The translations under genes were made by a program, and so were the position numbers. Shown here in pieces: positions 35,085-48,900 of a DNA stretch of 64,000 bases. The stretch is taken from contig NC_087063.1 in NCBI RefSeq assembly GCF_963678635.1, positions 31,138,599-31,202,598 on the forward strand, given 5' to 3'. How positions within the stretch are numbered: the stretch's first letter is position 1; every line of letters begins with the position of its first letter. This stretch comes from Symsagittifera roscoffensis (Eukaryota; Xenacoelomorpha; Acoela; Convolutidae). Under the pieces are notes generated by a model, which saw only the letters and a list, made by a program, of their open reading frames with translations, made no database searches and was not told where the DNA came from.

Positions 35085-35202
35085 TTAGGCTGAAAGGCTG
35101 GAATAAATTTTACGCACTAAAGCTGAAAGAAGTTACACTCTTATTAAATTAACTTTTTTCAACCTTATTGTGTAAACTTCATTCCAGCCTTTAAGCCCAA
35201 TT
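35085..35202. repeat. Unit-boundary palindrome 7 (head-to-head)
   Basis: Arms TTAGGCTGAAAGGCTGG and CAGCCTTTAAGCCCAA, flanked on both sides by 5' ends (ATGTTTCCCCAGTTTTAAC against GTTAAAACTGCGGAAACAT), so the inverted repeat extends well beyond the palindrome. Confidence 0.85.
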
Positions 35203-38051
35203 ATTGTGATAGAGTTAAAACTGCGGAAACATCATTGAAGGTATATATACGGATATTTGAATTCGAGAAAATTCACACTTTTTGATTAATAGTCTAGGTA
35301 GAGCAGCGAACCACTTACCAGGCACATGAAAGTGAGAATGTGTAAAATCCTGAAAGCTGAAAACAGAACTAAATAAAAAAAATTGGAGTGAAAATTTTTA
35401 TTTGAATCACCAGCCAATCATGCTCAAAAAGTTGCCCACAGAAAAATACGATATAAAGTCAAACGGAATGCTAGAAAAACACCAAAATTGAGCTTTGCAT
35501 TGCTCGCGTTTAAGTTAAAAAAAGACCACAAATTCTTCATTAAACAATGAAGTGAAAAAAAAGACTAGAAGAATTGCTAAGATGTGATAATAGCACCATT
35601 ATTAAGAAGATAACGATGAAAACTTTCAAAATGAGTCTCAATTCATTCCAACACATTTTGACATTAGTTTTGAACAGTTTTTTTGAAAGAAACAGAAAGT
35701 CAAAAAAAGTGTTATTTATTAAAACACTTCGCTTTGCTTGCATCCATAGCTAACGCAAACAATATATATACGCAGGACGACAGCCTTTAAGTTTAGTATA
35801 AACCGGAGACTGGGGTGTTCTCTGTTTAGGCCGTCAAGAGTTTTCACAAAAAAACTATAAGAACGGAGACTGACATGCAAAGACGGATGGTACACACGTC
35901 AACGGCATTTTAATTAAGGCGAGAGTGTAGTGTAGCTGAAAGCTCTGGCATCCAATAAAAATACATAGGTCCCAAAAAAAAACAACAGCAAGTGTTAAAA
36001 TGATCAATCGAAGCAAACTAGAGAAAAAACCGGAAAGGCAAAATCAAACTCTAGTTGAGCAAGGCAAGGACTCGCTAAAAGTTCTTGTTGACCTTAAATT
36101 ACTTCAGTAGGCTCAACAGGCATTGTCATTAAATGAATGAAGAAAAAATGAATTAATCTCGAATTTAAGACAAAATATCGATTTTTTTAAAATACCTATT
36201 AGATACGTTTTTTCTCCGTTATATTGATGATAAACTGAGGACAGTGGAGGGTGATTCTAAAAAAAAAATGTTGTTGCCAGCCAACTTATTACACTGCATT
36301 TTACAGTTTACATTAGAGACACCGAGCACATTCCACGGGCTGGAGTTTTTTTGAATTTACAAATCAACAGAGATACAAACGGGATTTTCGACTGTGAATG
36401 GTATCAGAAACCGACTGACACAAATATAAATATAATATTTTTAAACGGCGCGCTTCGCTACAATTAAAGCAATTGAAAACACTGTTTTTGTGGTTGTAAT
36501 TAGAAAAAGCAGGGTAAACAGTTCTTTCAATCGCTTTTTTGTACATTTTTTTTGTAAAATACTTGATTTTTGCCTTAGCACCCTTCTTCGACGATATTTT
36601 CATGGGGTAGCGAGAGGCAACGCGCCACAGCGAATTCTCTGGATATGGGTTTTCAAGTCACTGTTCACGTTTGATTTCCATAGCTTTTTAATATTTTTTC
36701 CGTTTGGGCTTACTGCAGAAAACAATTTAAAAAGTGTTTTCAATTGCTTCAATTGTAAGGAAGAGGGCGGAGTTTCTAATTATATGTGTTATAATTGTGT
36801 CACCAGGTTTCTGATACTATTCACAGTCAATCCCGCTTGTATCTCCCGTTAATTTGTAAATTCCCGTTATTTTGTAAATGCCTGCCAATAATCCAGTTAT
36901 TTTGTAAATTCAAAAAACTCCAGCTTCTGGGATGTGCTCGGTGTCTCTAATGTAAACTGTAAAATGGAGTGTAATAAGTTGGCAACCCTCAACAGTTTTT
37001 ATAGAATCACCTTCCACATTCCTCAGTATATCGTCAATGTAACGGAGAAAAATGAATCTATTGGGCATTTAAAAACAATCTATAATTCGTACTAAATTGG
37101 ATTATACTTCATTTTTTGTTCATTCTTTTAATGACAATGCCTGTTGAGCCTACTGTAGTAATTCAATGTCAAGAAGAGCTTTCAGCGGGTCCTCGCCTTG
37201 CTCAGCTAGAGTTCGATCTTGCCTTTCGGACCATTTTTCTAGTTTGCTTTGATTGATCAATTTAACACTTGCTGTTGTTTTTTTGGGACAAGTATTTTTT
37301 AATGGAGGCCAGAGCTTTCAGCTACACTACATTTTGCTACCTCTCTCACCTTATTTAAAATTCCTTTGACGTGTGTACCATCCGTCCATGCATGTCAATC
37401 TCCGTTCTTTTATTTTTTTTGTGAAAACTCTGGACGGTTTAAGCAGAGAATACCCCTGTTCGCTGTTCATACTAAAAATAAAGGCTGTTTTCCCGCGTAT
37501 TTAAAATGTTTGCGTTAGCTATGTATGCAAGCAATGCGCATTGTTTTGCTAAATTAAACTTTATTAGGCTTTCTGTTTCTTGCAAAAAAAAACTGTTCAA
37601 AGCAAATGTCGAATTGTGTTGGAATAAATGGAGACTCAATTTGAGACCTTTGATTGTTACCTTTTCAGAAATGGTGCAATTATCACATCTTAGCAGTTCT
37701 TCTAGTCTTTTTTTTCCGTTTTTTTTTTGAATTGATAAATATGTCGTCTTTTTTTTAACTTAAACGCCAGCGATGCAAAGCTCAATTTTGGTGTTTTTCT
37801 TCTATTCCGTTTGACTCAAAATCGTGTTTTTCTAATGGCATTTTTTGATCATGATTAGTTTATTTATCATGTTTATTTCTTAGTTCTGTTTTCAGCTTTC
37901 AGGATTTTACACATTCTCACTTTCATGTGCCTCTTAAATGTTTCGCTGCTCTTCCTAGACTATTGATCAAAAAGTGTGAACTTTCTCGACTTCGAATATC
38001 CCAATATATACTTTCAATGATCTTTCCCCAGTTTTAACTCTATCACTATAG
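35203..38051. repeat. Inverted dimer
   Basis: F arm 35,203-36,470, thumb spacer about 36,480-36,740, R arm 36,740-38,051. The R arm RT block has the CCCGTTATTTTG tandem insertion (36,845-36,915) while the F arm does not, so the two arms come from different subfamilies and the dimer did not arise by simple fold-back copying of one template. Confidence 0.8.
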
Positions 38052-38163
38052 TTAAGCTAAAAGGCAGGGAATGAAGTCTACACAATCAAGCTGAAAAATG
38101 TAAACTCTAAAAAGTATAAAAATCAACCCTAAGTAAACTTCATCCCAGCGTTTTAGCTCAATT
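38052..38163. repeat. Unit-boundary palindrome 8 (head-to-head)
   Basis: Degenerate copy: TTAAGCTAAAAGGCAGGG on the left against CAGCGTTTTAGCTCAA on the right. 5' ends flank both sides. Confidence 0.75.
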
Positions 38164-39871
38164 TTTGTGATAGAGTTAAAACTGAGGAAACTTTATTGGA
38201 AGTATTTATAGGGATAATCGAATTCGAGAAAGTTCGCACTTTTTGATTAATAGTCTAGGAAGAGCAGCTAACCATTTACAAGGCACATGAGAGCGAGAAT
38301 GAGTAAAATCGTGAAAGCTGAAAACAGAACTAAAAAATAAACGTATGGAGTGAAAGATTTTAATTGGATCACCAAATAATCATGATCGAAAAAATTGCCA
38401 ACAGAAAAACACGATATATAGTCAAACGGAGTAGCAGAAAAACACCAAAATTGAGCTTTGCGTCGCTGGCGTTTAAGTTAAAAAAGACAACATTTTCATC
38501 AACTCACAAAAAAAACGGAAAAAAAGAATTGCTTAGATGTGATAATAGCACCCTTATTAAAAAGGTAACGATGAAAACTTTCAAAATGAGTCTCATTTAT
38601 TCCAACACAATTTGACATCATTTTGAACAGTTTTTTTGCAAGAAACAGAAAGTCAAAAAAGTGTTAATTATTAAAACAATTCGCTTTGCTTGCATCCATA
38701 GCTAACGCAAACAATATATGCGTTACCTATATATTGCGAGAAAAAAAACAGTCCGAAAAAAAAACAGCGTTAAAATGTGTTAAAATGATCAATCGAAGCA
38801 AACTAGAGGAAAGACCAGAAAGGCAAAATTGAAGTCTAGTTTAGCAAGGCGAGGACTCGCTAAAAATTCTTGTTGACATTAAATTACTACAGTGGGCTCA
38901 ACAGGCATTGTCATTAAATGAATGAACAAAAATTGAATTATTATCCGACTTAGGACAATTTATAGTTTATTTTTAAATACCCATTAGATACATTTTCTCC
39001 GTTACATTGATGATTAACTGAGGACAGTGGAGGGTGATACTAAAAAGACTGTTGCGGGCAGCCAACTTATTACACTGCATTTTACAGTTCACATTATAGA
39101 CACCGAGAAGAGATCATGGAGGGGGTTAAAGGCTAAAAATATGGCTGAGAATGGAAGCAATGCGTTTATATTAGCGTTTCATCAGCCATCATAGTGGTCC
39201 AACTTTGAGAAAATCACAACCAGACATCAAGAAAAAAATTGCGCAACAGTAACAATGCGCAGAGATTTGCGTGTAAAAAATAGTTATCAATTAACTGGTT
39301 GACATTTGAAATGGCTGCATTAACATAATGAGGTAGCACTAAAGCATTGTTGCTTCCTTAACAGTGTCTTGCATCAGAACCTAATTGACATTGAAACCAT
39401 TGGATTTCCTTAGGGGCGCTAGGGGAATCTTTTACGCAACTGATATGACACCAACTAGAACAACAATCTTACTCAACCTAATTTATCAGTTCTGATGGTT
39501 TTAAGAAAACGTTGCCGGTACATTCTTGTTTTATTTTTCATTTCTTGGCACAGCGTAAATATTGAAACAGATTTTGAGTAGACTTTAGGAAATTGAACAA
39601 ACCCATGATAGTCGGTGAGAGAAACTTATAGATCACAAAAAATAATTAAAATAATTTGAATTCATAAATTAAAATGGAAAACTAAATATCAATCGCAGCA
39701 GAGCTTAGCAGTTCAAGCGGTTCACCATCAGACTCTATGAGCCATTTCCAGTTATCACTTGTCCAAAAATGCTTATCCCCTGCCCATGTCTCTAAAAACC
39801 TTTAAGAGGCGCTTGACAAACAGACATAAACAACAATAATTCACATCTGTTTAATAAGGTGATCACAACAA
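38164..39871 (+). repeat. F-orientation unit missing RT and thumb
   Basis: 5' region and LEKLSER lead to the start of the RT block. At about 39,100 (GACACCGAGAAGAGATCATGG) it jumps to the end of the thumb, deleting some 600 bases. Hairpin segment, a decayed PHD block on minus (39,480-39,345, first Cys turned into a stop) and the 3' end follow. Confidence 0.78.
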
Positions 39872-39996
39872 TTAGGCTAGAAGGCTGGAATGAAGTTTAC
39901 AAAATAAGGCTGAAAAAGGTTTAACTCTAAAAAGTATAAAAATTAACCTTTTTCAACCTTATTGTGTGAAACTCTTATTCCAGCCTTTTAGTCTAA
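39872..39996. repeat. Unit-boundary palindrome 9
   Basis: Arms TTAGGCTAGAAGGCTGGAAT and CAGCCTTTTAGTCTAA plus inner pairing of GCTGAAAAAGGTTTAA with TTAACCTTTTTCAACC. The F 3' end is on the left and the F 5' end on the right: the plain tandem junction of two F monomers. Confidence 0.88.
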
Positions 39997-42816
39997 ATAT
40001 TGTGATAGATTTAAAACTGGGGAAACATCATTGAAAGCATATATAGACATTTTGAATTCGAGAAAATTCACCATTTTTGATTAATAGTTTAGGAAAAGCA
40101 GCGAAACACTTTCGATGCACGTGTAATTGAAAATGTGTAAAATCCAGAAAGCTGAAAGTAGAACTTTAAAAAAATTGAGAGAAAGTTATTGACTGGATCA
40201 CCGACCAATCAAGCACAAAAAAATTGCCCTCAGAAAAATACGTGAAACGGAATAGTAGAAAAACACTATTGCAATGCTAGGTTCAAGTTAAAAACAGACG
40301 ACATATTCTTCATTTAACAATAAAACGAAAAAAAAAGACTAGAAGATAATGACTAAGATAAAAAGATAAAAAAAACTAGTGCTGCTAGTCAAATTTGAAA
40401 AAGACTAGCACCATTATTAAAAAAGTAACGATGAAAATTCCCAAGATGAGTCGAGTCTCAATTTATTCCAACACAATTTGACATTAGTTTTGAACAGTTT
40501 TTTGCAAGAAACAGAAAGTCAAAAAAAAGTGTAATTTATCAAAACACTGCGCTTTGCTTGCATCCATAGCTAACGCAAACATGATAAAAACAAGAAGACA
40601 GCCTTTAAGCTTAGTATAAACCTTAGTATTGTTCTCTGTTTAAGCCGTCCAGAGTTTTCACAAAAAAAATATAAGAACGGAGGTTAACAAGCAAAGACTG
40701 ATGGTACACACGTCAACACCATCTTAAATAGGGCAAAAGAGGAAGCAAAACATAGCGTAGCTGAAAGCTCTGGCCTCCTTTAAAAATGCTCATGTCCCAA
40801 AAAAAAAACAGCAAGTGTTAAAATGATCAATCAAAGCAAACTAGAGAAAATACCGGAAAGGCAAATTCGAAGTCTAGTTAAGCAAGGCGAGGACTCGCTA
40901 AAAGCTCTTGTTGACATTAAATTACCACAGTAGGCTCAACAGGGATTGTCATTAAATGAATGAACGAAAAATGAATTAATCTCGAATTTAAGATAAAATA
41001 TCGATTTTTTTAAAATACCTATTAGATACTTTTTCTCCGTTACATTGATGATAAATTGAGGATAGTGGAGGGTGATTCTAAAAAAAACTGTTGTGGCCAG
41101 CCAACTTATAACACTGCATTTTACAGTTTACATTAGAGACACCGAGCACATTCCACGGGCTGGAGTTTTTTTGAATTTACAAATCAACAGAGATACAAAC
41201 GGGATTTTCGACTGTGAATGGTATCAGAAACCGACTGACACAAATATAAATATCATATTTTGAAACGGCCCGCTTCGCTACAATTAAAGCAATTGAAAAC
41301 ACTGTTTTTGTGGTTCTAATTAGAAAAAGCAGGGTGAACAGTTCTTTCAATCGCTTTTTTGAACATTTTTTTTGTAAAATACTTGATTTTTGCCTTAGCA
41401 CCCTTCTTCGACGATATTTTCACGGGGTAGAGAGAGGCAACGCGCCACAGTGAATTCTCTGGATATTGGTTTTCAAGTCGCTGTTCAGCTTTGATTTCCA
41501 TAGCTTTTTAATATTTTTTCCGTTTGGGCTTACTGCAGAAAACAAGTTAAACAGTTTCTAATTATATGTGTTATAATTGTGTCACCAGGTTTCTGATACT
41601 ATTCACAGTCAATCCCGTTTGTATCTCCCGTTAATTTGAAAATTCCCGTTATTTTGTAAATGCCTGCCAATAATCCCGTTATTTTGTAAATAAAAAAAAA
41701 TCCAGCTTTTGGGATGTGCTCGGTGTCTCTAATGTAAACTGTAAAAAAGAGTGTAAAAAAATGGCAACCCGCACTACTTTTTTTAGAATCACCCTCCACT
41801 GTCCTCTGTATATCATCCATGTCACGGAGAAAAATGAATCTAATGGGCATTTAAAAATAATCAATAATTTGTATTAAATCGGATTATAATTCGTTTTTCG
41901 TTCATTCTTATAATGACAATGCCTGTTGAGCCTACTGTAGTAATTCAATGTCAAGAAGAGCTTTCAGCGGGTCCTCGCCTTGCTCAGATAGAGTTCGATC
42001 TTGCCTTTCCGACCATTTTTCTAGTTTGCTTTGATTGATCAATTAACACTTGCTCTTGTTTTTTTGGGACAAGTTTTTTTAATGGAGGCCAGAGCTTTCA
42101 GCTACACTACATTTTGCTACCTCTCTTACCTTATTTAAAATTCCGTTGACGTGTGTATCATCCGTCCTTTCATGTCAATCTCCGTTCTTGTATTTTTTTT
42201 GTGAAAACTCTGGACGGCTTAAGCAGATAATACCCCAGTTCGCAGTTCATACTAAAATTAAAGGCTGTTTTCCCGCGTATTTAAAAAGTTTGCGTTAGCT
42301 ATGTATGCAAGCAATGCGCATTGTTTTGCTAAATTAAACTTTATTTGGCTTTCTGTTTTTTGCAAAAAAACTGTTCAAAGCAAATGTCGAATTGTGTTGG
42401 AATAAATGGAGACTCAATTTGAGACTTTTGATTGTTACCTTTTCAGAAATGGTGCAATTATCACATATTAGCAGTTCTTCTAGTCTTCTTTCCGTTTTTT
42501 GTTAGTTGATGAATATGTCGTCTTTTTTTAACTTAAACGCCAGCTCAATTTTGGTGTTTTTCTTTTTTTCCGTTTGACTCAAAATAATGTTTTTCTAATG
42601 GCAATTTTTTTTATCATAATTAGTTTATTTATCAAGTTTATTTTTTAGTTCTGTTTTCAGCTTTCAGGATTTTACATATTCTCACTTTCATGTGCCTCGT
42701 AAAGGTTTTGCTGCTCTTCCTAGACTATTAATCAAAAAGTGTGAATTTTCTCGACTTTGAATATCCCAATATATACATTCAATGATCTTTCCCCAGTTTT
42801 AACTCTATCACTATAA
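39997..42816. repeat. Inverted dimer
   Basis: F arm to 41,290 with RT open at 41,072-41,263; thumb spacer to about 41,560 holding the clearest PLE thumb reading on minus (41,501-41,316, MEIKAEQRLENQYPENSLWR). The R arm RT (41,850-41,599) is swollen by the tandem insertion, seen in protein as GIYKITGIFKLTG. Near 40,330-40,410 the F arm has a short private insertion (ACTAGTGCTGCTAGTC). Confidence 0.8.
41316..41501 (-). pseudogene. PLE thumb fragment, clearest reading
   Basis: A 61-residue open frame begins MEIKAEQRLENQYPENSLWR and later has ERTVHPAFSN. PLE RTs have a thumb of the form A-x-E-x-N-R-x-Q-W-x-x-N-Q-Y-P-x-x-W; the agreement at NQYPE is strong. This frame is what shows that MKTLFNVF frames in other copies are shifted versions of the same helix. 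Confidence 0.75.
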
Positions 42817-42937
42817 TTAGGCTAAAAGGCAGGGAATGGAGTTTACACAATCAAGCTGAAAAATTTAAATTCTAAACTATATAAATTAAAATTTTTCAAC
42901 CTTATTGAAGAAACTTCATTCCAGCCTTTTAGCCGAA
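42817..42937. repeat. Unit-boundary palindrome 10 (head-to-head)
   Basis: Arms TTAGGCTAAAAGGCAGGG and CAGCCTTTTAGCCGAA with 5' ends on both sides. Confidence 0.82.
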
Positions 42938-45786
42938 TTTTTGTGATAGAGTTAAAACTGAGGAAACATTATTGGAAGTAATTATAGGGATATTCGAATT
43001 CGAGAAAGTTCGCACTTCTTGATTAATAGTCTAGGAAAAGCAGCGAACCATTTACGAGGCACATGAAAGCGAGAATGAGTAAAATCCTGAAAGCTGAAAA
43101 CAGAACTAAAAAATAAACATATGGAGTGAAAGATTTTAATTGGATCACCAACTAATCATGATCAAAAAAATTGCCAACAGAAAAACACGATATATAGTCA
43201 AACGGAGTAGAAGAGAAACACCAAAATTGAGCTTTGTGTCGCTGGCGTTTAAGTTGAAAAAAAAGACAACATTTTCATCAACTCGCAAAAAAAACGGAAA
43301 AAAAAGAATTGCTAAGATGCGATAATAGCACCATTATTAAAAAGGTAACGATGAAAAGTTTCCAAATGTGTCTCAATTTTTTCCAACACATTTTGACATT
43401 AGTTTTGAACAGTTTTTTTGAACGAAACAGAACTTCAAAAAAAGTGTAATTTTTAAAACACTTCGCTTTGATTGCATCCATAGCTAACGCAAACAATATA
43501 TATACGCAGGAAGACAGCTTTTAAGTTTAGTATAAACCGGGAACTGGGGTGTTCTCTTTTTAGGCCGTCCAGAGTTTTCACAAAAAAACTATAAGAACGG
43601 AGACTGACATGCAAGGACGGATGGTAAAACTGGGGAAACATCATTGAAAGTATATATAGACATTTTTAAATTCGAGAAAATTCACCATTTTTGATCAATA
43701 AATTAGGAAAAGCAGCAAAACACTTTCGAGGCACGTGAAATTGAGAGTGTGTAAACTCCTGAAAGCTGAAAGTAGAACTTAGAAATAAAAAAAAATTGAG
43801 TGAAAATTATTAGCTGGATCACCAACCAATCATGCACAAAAAATTGCCAACAGAAAAAAACGTCAAACGGAATAGTAGAAAAACACCAAAATTGAGCATT
43901 GCATCGCTCAGGTTCAAGTTTAAAAAAGATGACATTTTCTTCATTTAACAATAAAACGAAAAAAAAAAGACTAGAAGAAAAGCTAAGATGTGTTAATAGC
44001 ACCATTATTAAAAAGGTAACGATGAAAAATCCCAAATTGAGTCGAGTCTTAATTTATTCCAACACAATTTGACATCATTTTGAACAGTTTTTTTTGCAAG
44101 AAACAGAAAGTCAAAAAAAGTGTAATTTTTTAAAAGACTTCGCTGTGCTTGCATCCATAGCTAACGCAAACAATATATGCGTTAGCTATATATTGCGAGA
44201 AAAAACAGTCCCAAAAAAACAGCAAGTGTTAAAATGATCAATCGAAGCAAACTAGAGAAAAGACCGGAAGGGCAAAATTGAAGTCTAAATGAGCAAGACG
44301 AGGACTCGCTAAAAGTTCTTGTTGACATTAAATTACTACAGTGGGCTCAACAGGCATTGTCATTAAATGAATGAACAAAAATTGAATTATTATCCGATTT
44401 AGGACGATTAATAGATTATTTTTAAATACCCATTAGATACATTTTATCCGTTACATTGATGATAAACTGAGGACAGTGGAGGGTGATACTAAAAAAACTG
44501 TTGCGGGCAGCCAACTTATTACACTGCATTTTACAGTTCACATTAGAGACACCGAGCCCGAGCACATCCCACGGGTTGGAGTTTTTTGAATTTACAAAAT
44601 AACCAAGATACAAACGGGATTTTTGACTGTGAATGGTATCAGAAACCGACTGACACAATTATAAAAATAATAATTAGAAACGCAGCCCTTTGCCACAATT
44701 AAAGCAATTGAAAACACTGTTTTTGTGGTTGTTATTACAAAAAGCATGGTGAACAGTTCTTTCAATCGCTTTTTTGTACATTTTTTTTGTAAATTACTTG
44801 TTTTTTTTCGCCTCAGCCCCCTTCCTTGACAATATTTTCAAGGGGTAGAGAGGCAACGCGCCACAGCGAATTCTCTGGATATTCGAAGAACTGTTCACCT
44901 TGTTTTCGGTAACAACACGCAGGAAAAAAATTAATAGAGCGGTAGAAATTAACCGTAAACAGCAATTAGAAACAAAAACTGTCGAGAAAGTCAATATAGA
45001 GCGGCTTGTCTAGCCAGCCCTTGAAGAGATAATCGAGGGGGTTGAAGGCTAAAAATATGGCTGAGAATGGAAGCAATGCATTTATATTAGCGTTTCATCA
45101 GCCATCAGAGTGGTCCAACTTTGGGAAAATCACAACCAGACATCAACAAAAAAATTGCGCAACAGTAACAATGCGCAGAGATATGCGTGTAAAAAACAGT
45201 TATCAATTAACTGGTTGACATTTGAAATGGCTGCAATAACATAATGAGAAAGCACTAAAGCATTTTTGCTTCCTTAACAGAGTCTTGCATCAGAACCTAA
45301 TTGACATTGAAACCATTGGTTTTCTTAGGGGCGCTAGGTGAATTTTTTACGCAACTGATATGACACCAACTAGAACAACAATCTTACTCAACCTAACTTA
45401 TCAGTTCTGATGATTTTAAGAAAACGTTGCCGGTGCATTCTTGTTTTATTTTTCTTTTCTTGGCACAGCGTAAACGTTGAAGTAGATTTTGAGTAGACTT
45501 TAGGAAACTGAACAAACCCATGATAGCCGGTGAGTGAGAAACTTATAGATCACAAAATACAATTAAAATAATTTGAGTTCATAAATTAAAAAGTGTAACT
45601 AAAAATCAATCGCAGCCAAGCTTAGCAATTCAAGCGGTTCACCATCAGACTCTTTGAGCCATTTTCAGTTACCACTTGCCCAAAAATGCTTATCCCCTGC
45701 CCCTGTCTCTAAAACCCTTTAAAAGGCGCTTGACAAACAGACATAAACAACAATCATTCACATCTGTTTCATAAGGTGACACAACA
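42938..45786 (+). repeat. F unit with internal restart, then F 3' half
   Basis: F 5' region runs to 43,626, where GGACGGATGGT joins AAAACTGGGGAAACATC, restarting the unit from its 5' end (a second 5' region of about 650 bases). RT follows at 44,430-44,690, then a short R thumb piece (44,720-44,880), then a jump at GGATATTCGAAGAACTG into the F thumb and 3' half with a decayed PHD block near 45,300-45,400. Confidence 0.75.
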
Positions 45787-45920
45787 ATTAAGCTATAGGC
45801 TAAAAGGCTGGAATGAAGTTTACACAAAAAGGCTGAAAGAGGTTTAACTCTAAAAAGTATAAAAATTAACCTTCTTCTTTTTTTTTTGTGTGAAATTCTT
45901 ATTCCAGCCTCTAAGCCTAA
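45787..45920. repeat. Unit-boundary palindrome 11
   Basis: Left arm contains a small duplication (TTAAGCTATAGGCTAAAAGG), right arm ends CAGCCTCTAAGCCTAA; a long T run lies in the right inner arm. F 3' end to F 5' end. Confidence 0.8.
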
Positions 45921-48900
45921 TTATTGTGATAGAGTTAAAACTGGGGAAACATCATTGAAAGTATATATAGACATTTTTGAATTCGAGAAAATTCACCATT
46001 TTTGATCAATAGTTTAGGAAAAGCAGCGAAACACTTTCGAGGCACGTAAATTTGAGAGTGTGTAAACTCCTGAAAGCTGAAAATAGAACTTAAAAATAAA
46101 AGAAAATTGAGTGAAAGTTATTACCTGGATCACCAACCAATCATGCACAAAAAATTGCCAACAGAAAAATACGTCAAACGGAATAGTAGAAAAACACCAA
46201 AATTGAGCATTGCATCGCTCAGGTTCAAGTTAAAAAAAGACGACATTTTCTTCATTTAACAAAAAAACGGAAAAAAAAGACTAGAAGAATTGCTAAGATG
46301 TGAAAATAGCACCATTATTAAAAAGGTAACGATGAAATTCCCGAATTGAGTCGAGTCTCAATTTATTCCAACACAATTTGACATTAGTTTTGAACAGTTT
46401 TTTGCAAGAAACAGAAATTCAAAAAAGTGTAATTTATCAAAACACTGCGCTTTGCTTGCATCCATAGCTAACGCAAACATGATAAAGACAAGAAGGCAGC
46501 CTTTAAGCTTAGTATAAACGAGGAACTGTGGTGTTCTCTATTTAAGCCGTCCAGAGTTTTCACAAAAAAATATAAGAACGGAGGTTGACATGCAAAGACT
46601 GATGGTACCCACGTCAACGGCATCTTAAATAGGGCGAGAGAGGTAGCAAAACGTAGCGTAGCTGAAAGCTCTGGCCTCCTTTAAAAATACTCATGTCCCA
46701 AAAAAAACAACAGCAAGTGTTAAAAAGATCAATCAAAGCAAACTAGAGAAAAGACCGGAAAGGCAAAATCGAAGTCTAGTTGAGCAAGGCGAGGACTCGC
46801 TAAAGCTCTTGTTGACATTAAATTACTACAGTGGGCTCAACAGGCATTGTCATTAAAATGAACAAAAATTGAATATTATCCGATTTAGGACATTTTATAG
46901 GTTTTTTTTAAATACCCATTGGATACATTTTCTCCGTTACGTTGATGATAACCTGAGGACAGTGGAGGGTGATTCTAAAAAAAACTGTTGTGGGCAGCCA
47001 AATTATTACACTGCTTTTTACAGTTTACATTAGAGACACCAAGCACATCCCACGGGCTGGAATTTTTTTGAATTTACAAATCAACAGAAAGACAAACGGG
47101 ATTTTCGACTTTGAATGGTATCAGAAACCGACTGACACAAATATAATTATAATAATTTGAAACGCCGCCCTTCGCTACAATTAAAGCAAATAAAAACACT
47201 GTTTTTGTGGTGGTTATTACAAAAAGCATGGTGAACAGTTCTTTCAATAGCTTTTTTGTTCTTTTTTTTGTAAAATACTTGTTTTTTGCTTTGACACCCT
47301 TCCTCGACGATTTTTTCAAGGGGGTAGAGAGGCAACACGCCACAGCGAATTCTCTGGATATTGGTTTTCAAATCACTGTTCACCTTTGATTTCCATAGCT
47401 TTTTAATTTTTTTTCCGTTTGGGCTTACTGCAGAAAACAAGTTAAACAGTGTTTTCAATTGCTTCAATTGTAGGTAAGAGGGCGGAGTTTGTAATTTTTA
47501 GTTTTATAATTGTGTCACCAGGTTTCTGATACTATTCAGAGTCAATCCCGTTTGTATCTCCCGTTATCCTGTAAACTCCCGTTATTTTGTAAATGCCTGG
47601 CAATAATCCCGTTATTTTGTAAATTCAAAAAACTCCAGTTTTTAGGATGTGCTCGGTGTCTCTAATGTAAACTGTAAAAAGGAGTGTAATAAATTGGCAA
47701 CCCGCAACACTTTTTTAGAATCACCCTCCACTGTCCTCAGTATATCATCAATGTAACGGAGAAAAATGAATCTAATGGGCATTTTAAAAAAATCTATAAA
47801 CTGTATTAAATCGGATTATAATTCTTTTTTCGTTCATTCCTTTAAGGACAATGCCTGTTGAGCCTACTGTAGTAATTCAATGTCAAGAAGAGCTTTCAGC
47901 GGGTCCTTTCTTTGCTCAGCTAGAGTTCGATCTTGCCTTTCCGACCATTTTTCTAGTTTGCTTTGATTGATCAGTTTAACACTTGCTGTTGTTTTTTTGG
48001 GACATAACCATTTTTTAAAAGAGGCCAGAGCTTTCAGCTACACTACATTTTGCTACCTCTCTCACCTTATTTAAAATTCCTTGACGTGTGTACCATCCGT
48101 CCTTGCATGTCAATCTCCATTCTTTTTTTGTGAAAACTCTGGACGGCTTAAGCAGAGAACACCCCAGTTCGCTGTTCATACTAAACTTAAAGGCTGTTTT
48201 CCTGTGTATTTAAAATGTTTGCGTTAGCTATGTATGCGCGTTGTTTTGCTAAATTAAACTTTTTTTTGGCTGTCTGTTTCTTCCAAAAAAACTGTTCAAA
48301 GCAAATTCAAAGCAAATGTCGAATTGTGTTGGAATAAATGGAGACTCAATTTGAAAGTTTTCATCGTTACCTTTTTAACAATGGTGCTATTATCTCATCT
48401 TAGCAATTCTTCTAGTTTTTTTTCCGTTTTTTTGTGAGTTGATGAAAATTTTGTCTTTTTTTTAATTTTTACGCCAGCGATGCAAAGCTCAATTTTGGTG
48501 TTTTTCTTCTATTCCGTTTGACTATATATCGTGTTTTTCTGTTGGCAATTTTTTTGATCATGATCAGTTGGTGATCCAATTAAAATCTTTCACTCCATAT
48601 GTTTATGTTTTAGTTCAATATTCAGGTTTCAGGAGTTTGAACACTCTCAATTCTATGTGCCTCGAAAGTTTTTTGCTGCTCTTCCTAAACTATTAATCAG
48701 AAATGGTTAATTTTCTTGAATTCAAAAATTCTCAACTAGAGTTCGATTTTGCCTTTCCCGTATTTTCTCTAGTTTGTTTGATTGATCATTTTAACACTTG
48801 CTCTTGTTTGTTTTGGGACATAAGTAATTTTATTGGAGGCCAGAGATTTCAGCTACACTACACTCTCGCCTTATTTAAAATGCCGTTGACGTGTGTACCA

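Noticed and set aside
45405-45440. CTGATGATTTTAAGAAAACG resembles a hammerhead ribozyme core (CUGAUGA...GAAA), a motif known in PLEs
   Set aside because: Other units have CTGATGG here, no convincing stem II or stem III pairs around it, and no cleavage-site context. Likely chance.
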